In this document: piece after piece, positions 10,743 through 23,063 of the stretch | Position numbering within the stretch: position 1 is the stretch's first letter | How the letters are laid out: each line of letters opens with the position of its first letter | Assembly (NCBI RefSeq): GCF_032854445.1 | Contig: NC_088307.1 | Location: forward strand, 4,342,001 to 4,406,000 | Source: Liolophura sinensis | Taxonomy: Eukaryota > Mollusca > Polyplacophora > Chitonida > Chitonidae | DNA: 64,000 nt | Reading direction: 5' to 3' | Position numbers and translations under genes: made by a program | Notes under the pieces: model-generated | What the model saw: the letters and a program-made list of their open reading frames with translations, nothing else | The model's database searches: none | What the model was told of the DNA's origin: nothing

Positions 10743-11091
10743 TGTGAATACATGAGGTGTGAATCCATCAGTTGTGAATACATGAAGTGTGAATCCATCA
10801 GCTGTGAATACATGAAGTGTGAATCCATCAGTTGTGAATACATGAAGTTTGAATCCATCAGCTGTGAATACATGAAGTGTGAATCCATCAGCTGTGAATA
10901 CATGAAGTGTGAATCCATCAGCTGTGAATACATGAAGTGTGAATCCATCAGTTGTGAATACATGAAGTTTGAATCCATCAGCTGTGAATACATGAAGTGT
11001 GAATCCATCAGCTGTGAATACATGAAAAGTGAATCCATCAGTTGTGAATACATGAAGTTTGAATCCATCAGTTGTGAATACATGAATTGTG
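10743..11091. repeat. Minisatellite, 30-bp unit (2 x 15), ~11.6 copies
   Basis: Each unit is TGTGAATACATGAAG followed by TGTGAATCCATCAGC. The two 15-bp halves differ at only a few positions, so the 30-bp unit is itself an old 15-bp duplication. Because 30 is a multiple of three and the unit lacks stops, open frames of 133 and 135 codons run through it on both strands. I treat these as artefacts. Confidence 0.95.
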
Positions 11092-12490
11092 AGCTTCCCT
11101 ATTTCTTCACCCTTTTCGCATGGTTACCTGTTTTTGTGTCAAGCGTATTTTAGGAATATCTCTCTGCTTATGTAGCCCTTAGGGAAGGAGAAATAACTCC
11201 ACAACACCAATGTTAAGATGCTACTTTCAGTTCCTTAATGGGAATTATTTAGATGTAGGCTGAATGTTCTCCACAGATATTCACTGTCACATATTTGGGT
11301 ATCGAAACAGTCAAAGGCCAAATACAGGGCACAGAGCAGGGTAGTAGTATCCCTAAAACAACAAGTACACCAGCATTACCACTGACATCATATTAGCTAA
11401 AGCAAAGTAAACAATCTGCAGTTATCTGTGATATCACCAGATAAAGACGTACGTTCCCACTACCGTATAGCTTCCACTATTATCACAATGGTATATACCT
11501 ACATGTTATATAGTTATAATCGTAGCTATCTGGACAACCATTCCTCCATACTGACAGCTATAGATTAGTTTCACCAGTACAGAGTGATTTAACATCACGA
11601 ACCATTACACAGTCGGCTAACCAAAGTAAGCAAAACGACAGTCACAGCTATCTGTCTCATCAGGTGTGCTATTCAACCAGTAAACATCTGTAGACACCCA
11701 GGTCAGAACTCCAAGCAGGTAAGTAGCCAGCATTCCCCATCACTGTAAGTGATTGTACATCACTGTGTCCAGCAGTCTTGTTTTCGTAATTACTCTAGAA
11801 TTGTAATTAGAGTTTTATAACTATGAATTAAATGATCAATCATCTTACGGCATTACCATTAATTTCAACGTTACACTGATGTAATTTAACCTAAACAAGA
11901 TTGTGCGTTTGCAGATGAAATAACATGACTTCAGAATTACTTAAGGTTTACCCTTTTACACAATTTTTCGAAAAATAGATAAACATATGTCGCTGATTTT
12001 GACTTAAGTGCTCGGATGAAACGAAGGGTACATCTTCATAAACATTAAGAATACAAGAATCGTAAGAGCGACCTTTAATACACATCAAAGTGTCAACTAA
12101 CTCGTTTTTTCAAAAACATTGGTCAGACACTCGCTCACGTCAGTACATGAACACTGATGGAGTCAAACCTACCAAACACACTAACCTTGAGGTCAGAAAA
12201 GGCCATCTAAGGGCTTGGCCAAAAATAACATTACAAAACGGCATACACTGAGAGATAACGTTGATCTAACACAAATATGGGAACATAAGTATAGACTCTG
12301 CCACACTTAAACATAAAAAAATTATATTTTCTGTGATGTTGTGTTGTTGACAAACTCAAGGTAATTCTGAATATGATCAAAACATTAAAAGCGAAAAAAT
12401 TACATTCAAATCTACCCTCAGATGTGAAAATTAAGGTTTTCAAATACTTAAGCTAGCAAATGAAAGGAAAGCTACCTTATATAATGGCTG
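11092..12490. other. No gene seen
   Basis: AT-rich, no repeat-family member recognised. The open frames present are short and unremarkable. Confidence 0.5.
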
Positions 12491-12596
12491 AGTCACGACA
12501 AGTTCAAAATGAAATGGAGAGCTTGTCGTGACTGAGTGGTTAAGGAAGCTTGCCTTTCAATTGCTAGATCCCTTGAGGTTCAATGTCAGCACCATT
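12491..12596 (+). mobile_element. tRNA-Ser-like SINE head (family C) with hairpin
   Basis: From 12523 the sequence reads GTCGTGACTGAGTGGTTAAG. This matches the 5' end of eukaryotic serine tRNAs, including box A TGACTGAGTGG, and is followed by AGCTTGCCTTTCAATTGCTA and a degraded box B TGAGGTTCAATGTCAGC (12575-12590). The first 12 bases (CTTGTCGTGACT, 12522-12533) are repeated in inverted orientation at 12491-12502. It cannot fold as a functional tRNA, so a SINE head or tRNA pseudogene is the better reading. Confidence 0.6.
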
Positions 12597-14321
12597 CCTG
12601 GAAAAACCCTGATGTACATAAAACATATCAACATTTTGACATTCCTGGTATTTTGCTTGTAAAGGCTAATAATATAATGTGCTCTGATGAAATGTACCAT
12701 TTGCTGAGAGATGATTTAAATATTATAATATTGGATAATATTATATTCAGCAGAAAAGTAAAGATGGAAGTGTGTTAAACATATTATGTACCTCATGTAG
12801 ATAGAAATGTCAAGCTCAAGGTTGTCTTTGAGGAAAACAGAGCAGTTTCTCCTAAACTTTCAAATAAATAGATAAGGCTTATTCGAAATGCATCTGCGGG
12901 GGATTTTTATGCTTTTTCTATTTGCCTGTTGAAGTTTCGCCCATTTCATGGTGGCAGATTTTACACCCCTTTGATATCTCTCTCCACCATCGCATACAGA
13001 CGGTAAAGTAATGCTGTTTTTATGCCGTTGTTTAAAAGCTTCGTATGCCTGCTCTCACAACTCTGGCAAACAGCTCTCGCTTCAAACTCATCAGCCTGAC
13101 ATTGAGGCTGTTTTTTACTCAGTAGCGGAGACGTCTTTTTGTGCACAATAGCAGATTTATGGGTTATGAGCTTGCCTGAACTGCAAGCTTTCATAAGACT
13201 GTTTCATCTGTCTGTTGAGATATCTGTACAACTCACAGGAGAGTCGAGTTTGCATAAATTATTCCTTTTACGTGTCCTCAACTTAGATTGGACCTGAATC
13301 ACTCTCGCATTAAAAAGCAGTTTTTATATTAAGTGATATACTGGTATTAACTGATAGTTTTTGAGCACTTGTGCAGCCAACTACAAAGCCTCATTGCATG
13401 ATTGGACAAAAAGTGTCCTTCTGCTGCCACATGGGAGACAACTCCTCCTATGCGTAACTCTAGATGTTGAGGTTATGCCCACTGTAACTACACTCGTTAG
13501 CATTGATCTGCGGTACCGTTGCACTAGTACACATTTCATGATATGACGTAACCATGACAGAGTGACATTCCTTAGTGGCTTTACATCGATTTACAGTAGG
13601 GTATTAAATGGGGTCAGTTTCTGAATTATGTTCTTGGATGAACGGCGGGTGTCGAATGGTGCAAAAATAATGATGTTCTGTGGTGGTTTTATCTTAACAC
13701 AGAATTACTGCCATGTGAAGAGGCTATAGTACTCGTAAAAAATTATCAGTAAACAATTAAATTATTATTAATAATAAAAAAAAGTAAAATTATTTACCAA
13801 TTAAATCAAATCTTCCGCATTTTAATACCAAGAATAGCTTAAATTATTGCATCTCAGTAAATTTCAGATTTATGGTGTTAACAGGTTAAAGTGATTTGAA
13901 ATTTAGAATACAACCCTCTTAATAAATTTTGGGAAGTTTAATTATTACTGATTTTGTATGGCAATACGGGGACAAACGAGGCTGGTATTTTGTGAAAGGT
14001 AATCATTTTGCATGTGCTGTTGTAAAATTGGATTTCATTTGGGCTGATCAATTTCTTTCCAAAAATCTCCAATATATATGTATTCTATTTAAAAGATACT
14101 GTACTCTACCTGTGCCATTCTTTTGCACTGGGATATGCCTCTCTGTTGTTTGTAATGATGCAGTCTGAAAATTACTTATTACACATACAAATCCTTTCGC
14201 ACATCTTGGTCATTTTAAGTCTTAAAGAAATGTACACTATCATAGGTGTCTGATGTAAACTTTAGTGTGAAATTTACATAGTTCATAAATGTACACATGA
14301 AATTGAATTTTTGTCTGTATA
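12597..14321. other. No gene seen
   Basis: AT-rich, with an A/T tract at about 13740-13790. Several frames of 60-80 codons exist, but none has features I can defend. Confidence 0.5.
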
Positions 14322-14543
14322 CTGTAATTCTTCAACCTTTTTGCATGTTTGCAAGGTGTTTAATCAATCATATTCTGAAGACATTATTCTGTGTTGACTG
14401 ATAAAATGATACTTTATGTGAAGCCCAGCTGAAACTGCCCAATCCAGCCAATGTAGTTTTGTATCCAAAATGAAATAAAAAATATGTGTAAATTGCTCTG
14501 AAAGTTGCTCATTCACTGATATGCGAAAAGGTTGAAGAATCCA
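14322..14543 (+). mobile_element. TA-flanked MITE (family 1)
   Basis: It starts after TA with CTGTAATTCTTCAACC and ends with ATGCGAAAAGGTTGAAGAAT, an inverted copy of the start. The body shares GCAAGGTGTTT, TATTCTGAAGACATTATTCTG, CTGAAACTG, TCCAAAATGAAATAAAAA and TAAATTGCTCTGAAAGTTG with the copies at 23064, 48367, 55591 and 56755. TA flanks and short TIRs are typical of Tc1/mariner-type non-autonomous elements. It encodes no transposase. Confidence 0.85.
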
Positions 14544-14979
14544 TAAAGGGCATTGTGTAGCTACTGTTGGGCAACACCGGTTTTAATTGTTTTGCGAGCG
14601 GAATAAATCTTTTTCCAATCTAAGAAAAAAAATAAATTAAATAAAATTAAAAATAGAAATTCCCCGTGAAATCTTTTTGCTCCTAAAATTGCACTTTTTG
14701 GGCCAAAATTTTAGGTGATTTACTGTAAACAAGCTTCTTTTCATTTCACAAATTTACAGTTTTAGATTTAATTGACAATGATTTATTATAATTAGCCTGT
14801 GTTTAGCCATTATCACTTTGTTAGCAGTATTGTCTCAGAAAATTGGATTTTTCACCTGGGAATTCGGTTAACAAGCTATTAGAATTAAGGGATGACACTG
14901 GGTTGTAATGCTGTCTGGCTGGCTATGGAGTCCTCCCTATCAGTAACGTTGTCTTAGAGTCTAATTAAGTCAGCTAATT
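14544..14979. other. No gene seen; A-rich tract
   Basis: Contains an A/T-rich tract at about 14620-14665. The 14660-14745 stretch (CCCCGTGAAATCTTTTTG, then GATTTACTGTAAAC) resembles short dispersed sequences near 57245 and 61296, perhaps decayed MITEs, but the match is weak. Confidence 0.4.
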
Positions 14980-15085
14980 ATACTTATTTATTTGATTGGG
15001 GTTTAACACCCTACCCTAGAATTATTCACGTTGAACGCAGTGGGCAGGTTTACGGGGCAAGGAAACTGAAACGCCCGGAGTAAAC
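14980..15085 (-). mobile_element. Family A-like SINE 3' fragment
   Basis: Reads TTATTTGATTGGGGTTTAAC, then TAGAATTATTCACGTTG and CAAGGAAACTGAAACGCCCG, which parallels the minus-strand 3' half of family A. It is strongly diverged and lacks the 5' half. Confidence 0.55.
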
Positions 15086-16201
15086 CACGTACACCCACCA
15101 ATTACTTGACAACCTTGACACAGGCTATTCACTGAACGACGTGCAGGTTGTCACAGCTATTGCCAATTTGTGCTTTTTTAATAGGGTAGTATTGAGATCG
15201 AACACTTTTGTTGTTATAAAGGTAAAAAAAAATCCTGCATCATGTGAATTGTCAAAAATATTGGGAAACTTCTAACTATCGCAGGATTTTGTTGGACATG
15301 GATCTCAGGAGAAACAAATGACACCTCTTTTCTTTACTGAAGAATGTTTTAAGTTCACAAACACTCAGTCCCTCAATCTTCTCCACTGTTCCTGTACTTT
15401 AAATATAACTTTTTATGAAATGCTTTTGCAGATGCCCTTGTTACAGCAGATGTTATCAAAATTAATTGCATAACATTTCTGTAAGGGCACATGGAACGGT
15501 ACTTCTTCTTTACCTTCAGCGATAAAAGAGCTGAATCGGAAACTCCCCTATTGACTGTCTATATTAATTTGTGAATGTTGATTGTTGACAACATCACATG
15601 CCACACACTGCATGGTGCTGAGAATCGTCATGTTGCTATGGATACAATGAACTGTACTACACTATTGGGATATGATATGCGTTATGGGATTTATTCTGTA
15701 TCAGTGGCAGTTTTGCTGTTGAATTCTTTTTCTTACTGGAGTAGCATTAAACAACAATCAAATCAAATCTAATTTGAATCATTAATGTCCAAATTAGGAA
15801 TTTTTTAATCAATGAAAAGGTTTTGTTTTTGAACAGTTGAATAATGGTTTCTCAGAATGGCTTTATAGAGCAAGCATGTGAAAGAAATCAGTATGTGCAT
15901 TGAATCTAATTATTATATGTATACTAATATCAATTTATGAAAGAAATTCATGTCTGTTAATTTATCTGTCAGTGCTTCTGGATAATATGTCTAAATATTA
16001 TGAATATTAAAAACAAATTTAAAGTCATGACAGATTCATATCTGGTAATTAGTCTGTCACTGTGGTCATTATTTCTGGAACAATGCCACATTTTATGAAT
16101 GAAGTAAAATTCAATTTGTAATTGTCTTTAATTTCTTAGCGTCTATGGTGATTAGCATGCAGGTATTATTAGTGCTGTATTTCAAGACATTTTTTCTTAT
16201 G
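15086..16201. other. No gene seen; possible SINE tail remnant
   Basis: At 15721-15768 the words ACTGGAGTAGCATTAAACAAC then AATCAAATCAAAT resemble a decayed family A tail on the plus strand. The rest is featureless. Confidence 0.35.
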
Positions 16202-16272
16202 GCTCCAGTGGTCCAGCCGGGAATTCCTCATGGTGTTAAGAACACCCGCTGGTGGGTGCAAGTCGCTGGAGC
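16202..16272 (+). other. tRNA-like foldable sequence, Leu(AAG)-like anticodon loop
   Basis: A 71-nt segment bounded by GCTCCAG and CTGGAGC, a perfect 7-bp outer stem like an acceptor stem. Near the 5' side TGGTCCAGCCGG fits the box A consensus at all but one position. The centre GGTG-TTAAGAA-CACC forms a 4-bp stem with a 7-nt loop that would carry an AAG anticodon after U33. The D stem does not pair and the T-arm is poor, and the long variable arm of a leucine tRNA is absent. A degraded tRNA-derived sequence is more likely than a working gene. Confidence 0.35.
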
Positions 16273-17477
16273 TTGCAATGACGCAGTCATGACGCAGTCC
16301 TCACAGCGAGCACAATCAATTTGGGACTTTTGGAATCAGCATCCTTCACCGTCGAAGGTGTTGCCGCGGTAGCTTGTAACAAATTGGACTGTTTTATTCG
16401 CTGGCAACTGTATTGGCACCTCCATGACAGAAGTGTTCTCGCAGATTTTTGCATGTTTCATCATTAGTTATTTGCACGTGGAAGAAATCCATAGGGAATT
16501 GCAGAGACGTCGTGAAATTCCAAGTGCAAGACCAATACAGCTCCGGCACAAAGTGACGCACTAACTCACTGTTGGCCACTGAACTTTTGTGCACCCTTTT
16601 TTGCGGGGTTTGCGAAGCGCTTGTGTGATAAATTTCCCATCAGTCATTGCTGTCATCTATATTCATCCCGTGGATATTAGTAGTGGGATTCCGTCCGCAC
16701 TTCATGGCGGCTAGTGAAAGATCACGACTTTCCCTACATCAGTAAACATGTTATTTGCCATTTTGCTTCTCAGCGGTCAATTTCTGTGGAAAACTATGTC
16801 ACTTAACCTGTTATTATTGCAGATCTTTTCATCTAACTGTCTGTTTATTTTTATAGATTAGATTTTGATCAACTTGAAACAGCGTTTGAATTTTCCCCTC
16901 ATTGTACAAATTTTGGACCTTATGGCAATTTTTGTTGGGCTCGAGTGTTACAATTTGAGAAGCATCAGTATAAAGTAGTGTTTACAAATCAATGGGTGTG
17001 TGTCTTAGTATTAAGCAATCATAACCTTTCAAAGAGATGAGGGAGGGGGGGGATGCGGGAACTCATGTTTTTTTAAGTTGACTCCTTCACAGCATACATG
17101 CTTGAAAGGCTTCAGCATCGTTTTGCAATTTCATGATTAATTCTCACTAAAATGTGATGATAATATGACTCAGGCTCTCATTGGTGAGAACGTCGAGCGC
17201 TTAATGATTACTACACTGGCATTGCCAGCATGTCACAGTGCTGTATTGTGTGTAGATGTGTCATCAGGTCCCGGTGATGTTTACAATTGATCGGAGTGCA
17301 TTTGGCATTAAGCAGCAGAGCTAGCAGAGAATTACGTGTATACATTTATTATTATTTGGATCTATTTTTGTCATCTAGACTGTAACTTCTTGTAAAATAT
17401 GACCGCTAAATTTCTTACAAAACAATTATTGATCAAAAGTAAAATTATCACAAGATCACAATCTGTACAGAAGTAAT
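16273..17477. other. No gene seen; GC-richer start
   Basis: The first 110 bp are GC-richer and include a direct repeat of ATGACGCAGTC. A G-rich run lies at 17040-17053. No coding gene is recognised. Confidence 0.4.
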
Positions 17478-18690
17478 GAGTGAATGAATGCTTGGGGTTT
17501 AATGTTGAACTTCACAATTTTTCAGTCATATGAATTTAGTGGCCCATGTTCAGTCATATGAATATAGTGGCCCATGTTCAGTCACATGAATATAGTGGCC
17601 CATGTTCAGTCACATGAATATAGTGGCCCATGTTCAGTCATATGAATATAGTGGCCCATGTTCAGTCACATGAATATAGTGGCCCATGTTCAGTCACATG
17701 AATATAGTGGCCCATGTTCAGTCACATGAATATCGTGGTCCATGTTCAGTCACATGAATATAGTGGCCCATGTTCAGTCACATGAATTTAGTGGCCCATG
17801 TTCAGTCACATGAATATAGTGGCCCATGTTCAGTCATATGAATATAGTGGCCCATGTTCTGTTACATGAATATAGTGGCCCATGTTCAGTCACATGAATA
17901 TAGTGGCCCATGTTCAGTCATATGAATATAGTGGCCCATGTTCAGTCATATGAATATGGTGGCCCATGTTCAGTCATATGAATATAGTGGCCCATGTTCA
18001 GTCATATGAATATAGTGGCCCATGTTCAGTCACATGAATATAGTGGCCCATATTCAGTCATATGAATATAGTGGCCCATGTTCAGTCACATGAATATAGT
18101 GGCCCATGTTCAGTCATATGAATATAGTGGCCCATGTTCAGTCACATGAATATAGTGGCCCATATTCAGTCATATGAATATAGTGGCCCATGTTCAGTCA
18201 TATGAATTTAGTGGCCCATGTTCAGTCATATGAATATAGTGGCCCATGTTCAGTCACATGAATATAGTGGCCCATGTTCAGTCATATGAATATAGTGGCC
18301 CATGTTCAGTCACATGAATATAGTGGCCCATGTTCAGTCACATGAATATAGTGGCCCATGTTCAGTCACATGAATATAGTGGCCCATGTTCAGTCATATG
18401 AATATGGTGGCCCATGTTCAGTCATATGAATATAGTGGCCCATGCTCAGTCATATGAATATAGTGGCCCATGTCTTCTTGTGGCAGAGTCCGTGCTGCTA
18501 AAGTGCCACAGCCACTGAAGTATTATGCCGAACACACCAGACATGACACCCCATGCACCAAGTCACATTATGCTAACACCAGGCCGATCGGTCATGTTTC
18601 CTTGCTCTGTATCATCTCAGTGCAGAGGGCCAAGGCAGGTAGCAACAAGTACCATGACCAAACCCCAGGTTTGATCCTGGGTCTCCTCAC
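17478..18690 (-). mobile_element. Family B/D SINE carrying an internal minisatellite
   Basis: Read on the minus strand, the element starts with a tRNA-like T-arm CCCAGG-ATCAAA-CCTGGG (18664-18681). It continues with family landmarks CTGCCTTGGCCCTCTGCACTG, CGGCCTGGTGTTAGCATAAT, ATGGGGTGTCATGTCTGGTG, GGCATAATACTTCAGTG and CCACAAGAAG (to 18473). It then enters the 952-bp array and leaves into the family tail: ATATGACTGAAAAATTG, ACATTAAACCCCAAGC and ATTCATTCACTCA, ending at about 17478. Copies elsewhere run from body to tail without an array. The palindromic T-arm leaves the exact 5' end uncertain. Confidence 0.75.
17521..18472. repeat. Minisatellite, 28-bp unit, 34 copies, inside a SINE
   Basis: The unit is TTCAGTCACATGAATATAG followed by TGGCCCATG, with CATATG and CACATG variants intermixed. 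The 952-bp length equals 34 units of 28 bp. On the minus strand the unit ends TCATATGACTGAA, which is identical to 44529-44541 in the tail region of an array-free SINE, and begins CATG then CAC as that SINE does. The unit therefore appears to be SINE sequence. Confidence 0.95.
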
Positions 18691-18735
18691 TTCGAGGCAG
18701 AAACTGTAGCTAACCATTACCACAGAAGCGGCCAA

Positions 18736-20272
18736 AATCTATAAATGTAATGTGGTTAACCTTCTTCTTCTTGTGTTTTTCTTTTGGGAGACACGAATTA
18801 TCTAAGAGGCAAACTGGGTCAGGTTCACAGTCTGACCTGTTTGTTCAAACAGCACAGTTATTCTTAATAGCGTTGTCCATCTGGCCAGTTCCTTCTAAAG
18901 CTCCCTCTTACACAAGGCCTGGGCTATTTCTGTCCGATCCCACTAGGAAATGGCATCTTCTCCGGGGAGGACCCCATTATCTCTGTCCTCTGAACAAACA
19001 TTAGCAGAGACATTGATTTTTCAGGATGTTAATTTGCTTTATAATCCAGCAGCTGTGTCATAGTAGAGCAGTGTCCTTATACAATGTCTGTCAGTCTAGC
19101 GCATGCTAGTTATGTGTCACGTGTATATGCAAAATTAGCAGTAGGCCTACCCGTCATATGTATTCTTTTGAAAGTTTTTTTTTGGAGGGGGGGGGGGGGG
19201 GGGTGAAAATATTTAGATGTTTTTGTGTGACCTAATCTTTTTGGTGATCGACTTAATTGTCTATTTGCTGTATTATACTGAAATTGTGTGTGTATATATA
19301 CTGTAACCATTTAATTTACAATCAAATTTACATTGTAAATTTAATTTACACCAAATTGCTGTCAGGTACTAGTTGTGGAATACTTCATCTTCAGAAAGTT
19401 GCAAACAGATAGCATGAACATTTAGGAGCTCTCTGTCACAGTCAGCTAAGGACATTTTTTTTTGTTTATTTGTCTCAAGAGAAGTGGCGTATTTTTTCAA
19501 ACCTGTGACCTGGTGGTAGTGTGAAGCAGGACCTTGAACCAGAGTTACATCACATATTGATTCCAGCGCATGCCCACAGTTTGACCACAAATGTATCAGC
19601 TTGTACTCTAACATCCTACTGTCTTTAATGTGACATCATAATGATGAGGTGGGTAAGGAACATTTTTTGAGGACCCTGACGGAAAGGTGTCTGAGGGTCC
19701 TGATGCCTGGCATTTGACATGTACCCATTTAAACACAACGCTTTAAGATCGCTTGTATTCCAGAGATTTGTGACGAACATCGATCAACACAAAATCCCTT
19801 CGAATTTTTGCTAGCATTTTAGAATACAGTCCAAATAATTGCCTATTACAATTAAAATACGAGCCCTTTCTGTTCACTTATTTACCGTTCAAAATGGGGG
19901 ATAAAGTTCCTAAAATAAATAAAGTGGTGCGTATTGCAACTTTTTGAAATTTTAGAACAATTTTAAAATGTTAAATTTGGATTATTTGCCGAAAATCTCT
20001 GGCATACATGTGGCCTCTAAACACTGTCACCTGCATTTGTAAGTGACAAACTTTTCCAGGTGTGACGTAGTTAATTAGAATGCCTTAATTGACCAGGCAT
20101 CTTCAGTTGGCCACTTACTGTTACATGTTAACAAATCACAAACAACGCCGGCAGGAAGATATAGACAAGCTGTGGAAATGTGTCAGAACTTATGACTTAA
20201 AGAATACCTCGGTACTCTAAATAATGCCCTTCCCCATTAGAGGCCTCCACAGTCTGACAGTTTTAAGAACAT
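18736..20272. other. No gene seen; poly-G tract
   Basis: Contains a T9 run followed by a G17 run (19187-19203) and a small inverted repeat of TAAATTTACA near 19324-19346. No gene or family member is recognised. Confidence 0.5.
19187..19203 (+). repeat. Poly-G run, 17 bp
   Basis: An uninterrupted run of 17 G preceded by TTTTTTTTTGGA. Such a run is length-unstable and could be misassembled or mis-sized. Confidence 0.9.
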
Positions 20273-20386
20273 ATATTTATTTATTTATTTATTTGATTGT
20301 TGTTTTATGCCATACTCACCTATGTGACGGCAGCCAGCGTTATGGTGGAAGGAAACCAGGTAGAGCCTGAGGGAAACCCACGACCA
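20273..20386 (-). mobile_element. Family A SINE, 5'-truncated
   Basis: It begins with the (ATTT)n tail at 20274-20293, then TGATTGTTGTTTTATGCCATAC, GACGGCAGCCAGCGTTATGG, GGAAACCAGGTAGAGCC and GGAAACCCACGACCA. The 5' half, including the promoter, is missing. Confidence 0.88.
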
Positions 20387-20750
20387 GAACAGATATAATA
20401 AGAGTATGTGAGGGTGGGGCTGGCGGGTTGATGGGGTGGGTGGCAGACAAATGACATCAGCTTGATAATGAATTGTGATGTCACTTTAGCGTAGTCACAG
20501 CATTTAGACAGCGATGAAGCAATTTATAAGGCAGTGAATTGATCCCACACAGTGACTTGAGTGTGAGCGTTTCTTGCGGCAGTTTGTTAACTGTGACAGC
20601 TCAGGATGTCATTAGTAAATATCCTGCGACATTTCGTGACAAACCGTCGACATATATTGTGGCCTAATGTACCTGGAGCATCACAACTACAATTAGCCTG
20701 TATTTCATTTGGAAGTAGTCAACCCTTACTTGAATCATCCCCATCATTGT
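20387..20750. other. No gene seen
   Basis: Short unique stretch with a G-rich patch (GGGTGGGGCTGGCGGG at about 20411). Nothing further is recognised. Confidence 0.4.
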
Positions 20751-20906
20751 GGTATGTGAGAAGGTCAGTCAGCAACCATGTGGGATGGTGGTGGGTTTCC
20801 CCCGGGGTCAGCTCGGTTTCCTCCCACCGTAAGGCTGGCTATACTGCTGTCATGGAAGTCAGACATTCTGTGAGTGAAATGTTAAGCGCCAGATGAAATA
20901 AATCAA
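20751..20906 (+). mobile_element. Family A SINE 3' half
   Basis: Plus-strand sequence AGAAGGTCAGTCAGCAACCA, GTGGGTTTCCCCCGGGGTCA, GGTTTCCTCCCACCGTAAGG, CTGGCTATACTGCTGTC, AGTGAAATGTTAAGCGCCAG and tail AAATAAATCAATTA follows the family A order. The 5' half is missing or unrecognisable. Confidence 0.8.
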
Positions 20907-22633
20907 TTAAAATTCATCAGCTTCTCTGTTTCTGTATGTTTCATCTTGATGGTGTCATCAGTTGAGGTGAATCGAAGCAATCATTTGTAAAAATAAAAAG
21001 AAAATTTTGTCTTCCAATTATTTACCATGAATATCTATGCTATATGATACATGAAATAATGAACTTTGACCGCCTGGATTTGGAAGCCTGCGGACAAATA
21101 ATCAGAACTAAATATAGACTCTGGCTTAGCAAGCTATGGTGCTTGTTGCTCCCATCGCTTGATCTGTTTAGCTTTTCGGTCATTGACTTCATTCCCGATA
21201 GGCATTGATCAACCTGAGGCCCTGGGACAGGGAACCTACGTCATAGAGCTGAGCGGGGTCGGCTGTGACCACAGATAACTGATTCGGGAGTACGGGGAAT
21301 TCTTCAGTCGACGTGAGAGTTTGACGTTTATTACGCCAAGGCCTGATTGGAAAGATACCATTAATCGTAAAGCGTACCTGTCTCATGGTTTGCTGTAACT
21401 ATAACATCTGCAGCACTATTCTTCGTGTACTGCGGCTTTTACCTGGCTTAGACTTAAGAATTAATTGAGCGAATGACAAAAGAATATAGTGAAAGTTTAA
21501 TGAGGATGTAGTGTAGGCCCATGCCGTTTTTCTCATGCATTAGATTTGCTGTTCAGAGCTGCAGCACTTAAGTCTTTGCCTGGCGCCGTGGTTACAAATG
21601 TCAAGGGTCAACTCTTCGTGGCTATGAATTCTTGATGAAATCAACTTATTTTCGGTTCATGCCAAAATAGACCAGAATTAAGACCAGCTGTGACAGGGCT
21701 GATATTGAGAAGACTCAGTTCGCACCGAGTTCCTCTCAATCTATAAATTTAGTAGGGGACAAAAAGAGTCTAGGTTCATTGCAATAATACTGGGCACAAT
21801 TGCATCAGAACAGTACGGCTGCAAAAAAGTTCCCCCATTTGCAAACATTATTCAGTGACCTTTATTTGAAGTAGCTTTCTGAATTTTTGCCAAATTACGC
21901 AAGAGCATGGTACATACTGCTTCTGTTATTAATGATTTTTGCCATGCATTAAAAATGAATATGTATGAGTAATGTAGCCTATAAATAGAAAGTTAATTAT
22001 GCGACCAATATTGACATTGATCAGTTTATGTACTCGTTTGAACGTTTGAAATATTGCGACCTGAACAATTTAATTAAATACATCGTGATAAAATGACATG
22101 ATTGATTAGATTGGCACAAGCACGAACGTACGTGTGTAACTGTAGGCTTACTTAGAACTTAGTGGGACATACTTGTTAAGATGTTAAGTTGGACTTAGTG
22201 TAATAACAGTAGCATTATTTTATTTTTTGAGGAGGACCAGTTAGTACAAAACTAATCATCCCTGGTTCCCGAATGCATTTCTTACATACTGTATTTTACA
22301 TACTGTTCATAGAAGTTTTTAGGGTGAAAGTATCGTGAGTATGACCTAAATTACCAATGAAATAAATTAATAAATGGGATTACCTTGATGTGTAGCAATT
22401 ATCTTATGGACTTGGAAGAATCATATTTTTGCATCAATCAGTATAAATTGGTACAAAATCTGTCTGTCCAAAACCATATTAGGAAGTATCTTGCAATTTC
22501 TGTAAACGTGAGGCATATTTTATAAGCCAGGTAATTCCCTTATCTCCGTGAACTTCAGGTTATAATGTGATTTATAAAATAAATGTTTCTTAAGGTGAAT
22601 GCCAACTATTCTGTCATGTTTAACTTCTGCATA
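20907..22633. other. No gene seen
   Basis: AT-rich sequence with no array, SINE or MITE recognised and no supported coding frame. Confidence 0.5.
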
Positions 22634-22756
22634 AGCATGTAGAAAGCATGTGGAAGGCATGGAGAAAGCATGCGGAAGGCATGGAGAAAGCATGCGGAAG
22701 GCATGTAGAAAGCATGTGAAAGGCATGCAGAACGTATGTGGAAGGCATGTGGAAAG
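22634..22756. repeat. Short tandem repeat, ~11-bp unit, ~11 copies
   Basis: Units alternate between GCATGTAGAAA and GCATGTGGAAG types, giving an 11-bp base period with a 22-bp higher period in the middle. Confidence 0.85.
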
Positions 22757-23063
22757 TAAATCTGTTTTCTGTTGGTCTTTACGTGAAAATGAATGAACTT
22801 TCAATAAAACCAAAAAAAAAAGAAAAAAAGCAGAACTTTTGTTCACCTGTCAGTATAGCGCAAGCCTGATTGTGCGCTCTCAGGTGACAGTAAGTCGGCT
22901 AATCTGTTATTTATAAATTAATGCTTCCAACCTTTTCAAATCTGCATTCGTGGCTGTGTAATGGCTGGATCGGAGATGCTTGTAGGAGACATAAGGTTGT
23001 GCTAATCAATTCAGTTTAAGTTGTCACCTGGTTTTTCAGATTCATGTCAGCTGAGAACACCAA
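22757..23063. other. No gene seen
   Basis: Contains an A-rich tract (22808-22830). Nothing else is recognised. Confidence 0.4.

Noticed and set aside
10676-11153. Open frames of 135 (-) and 133 (+) codons
   Set aside because: They are readings of the 30-bp array on both strands, with no flanking coding sequence.
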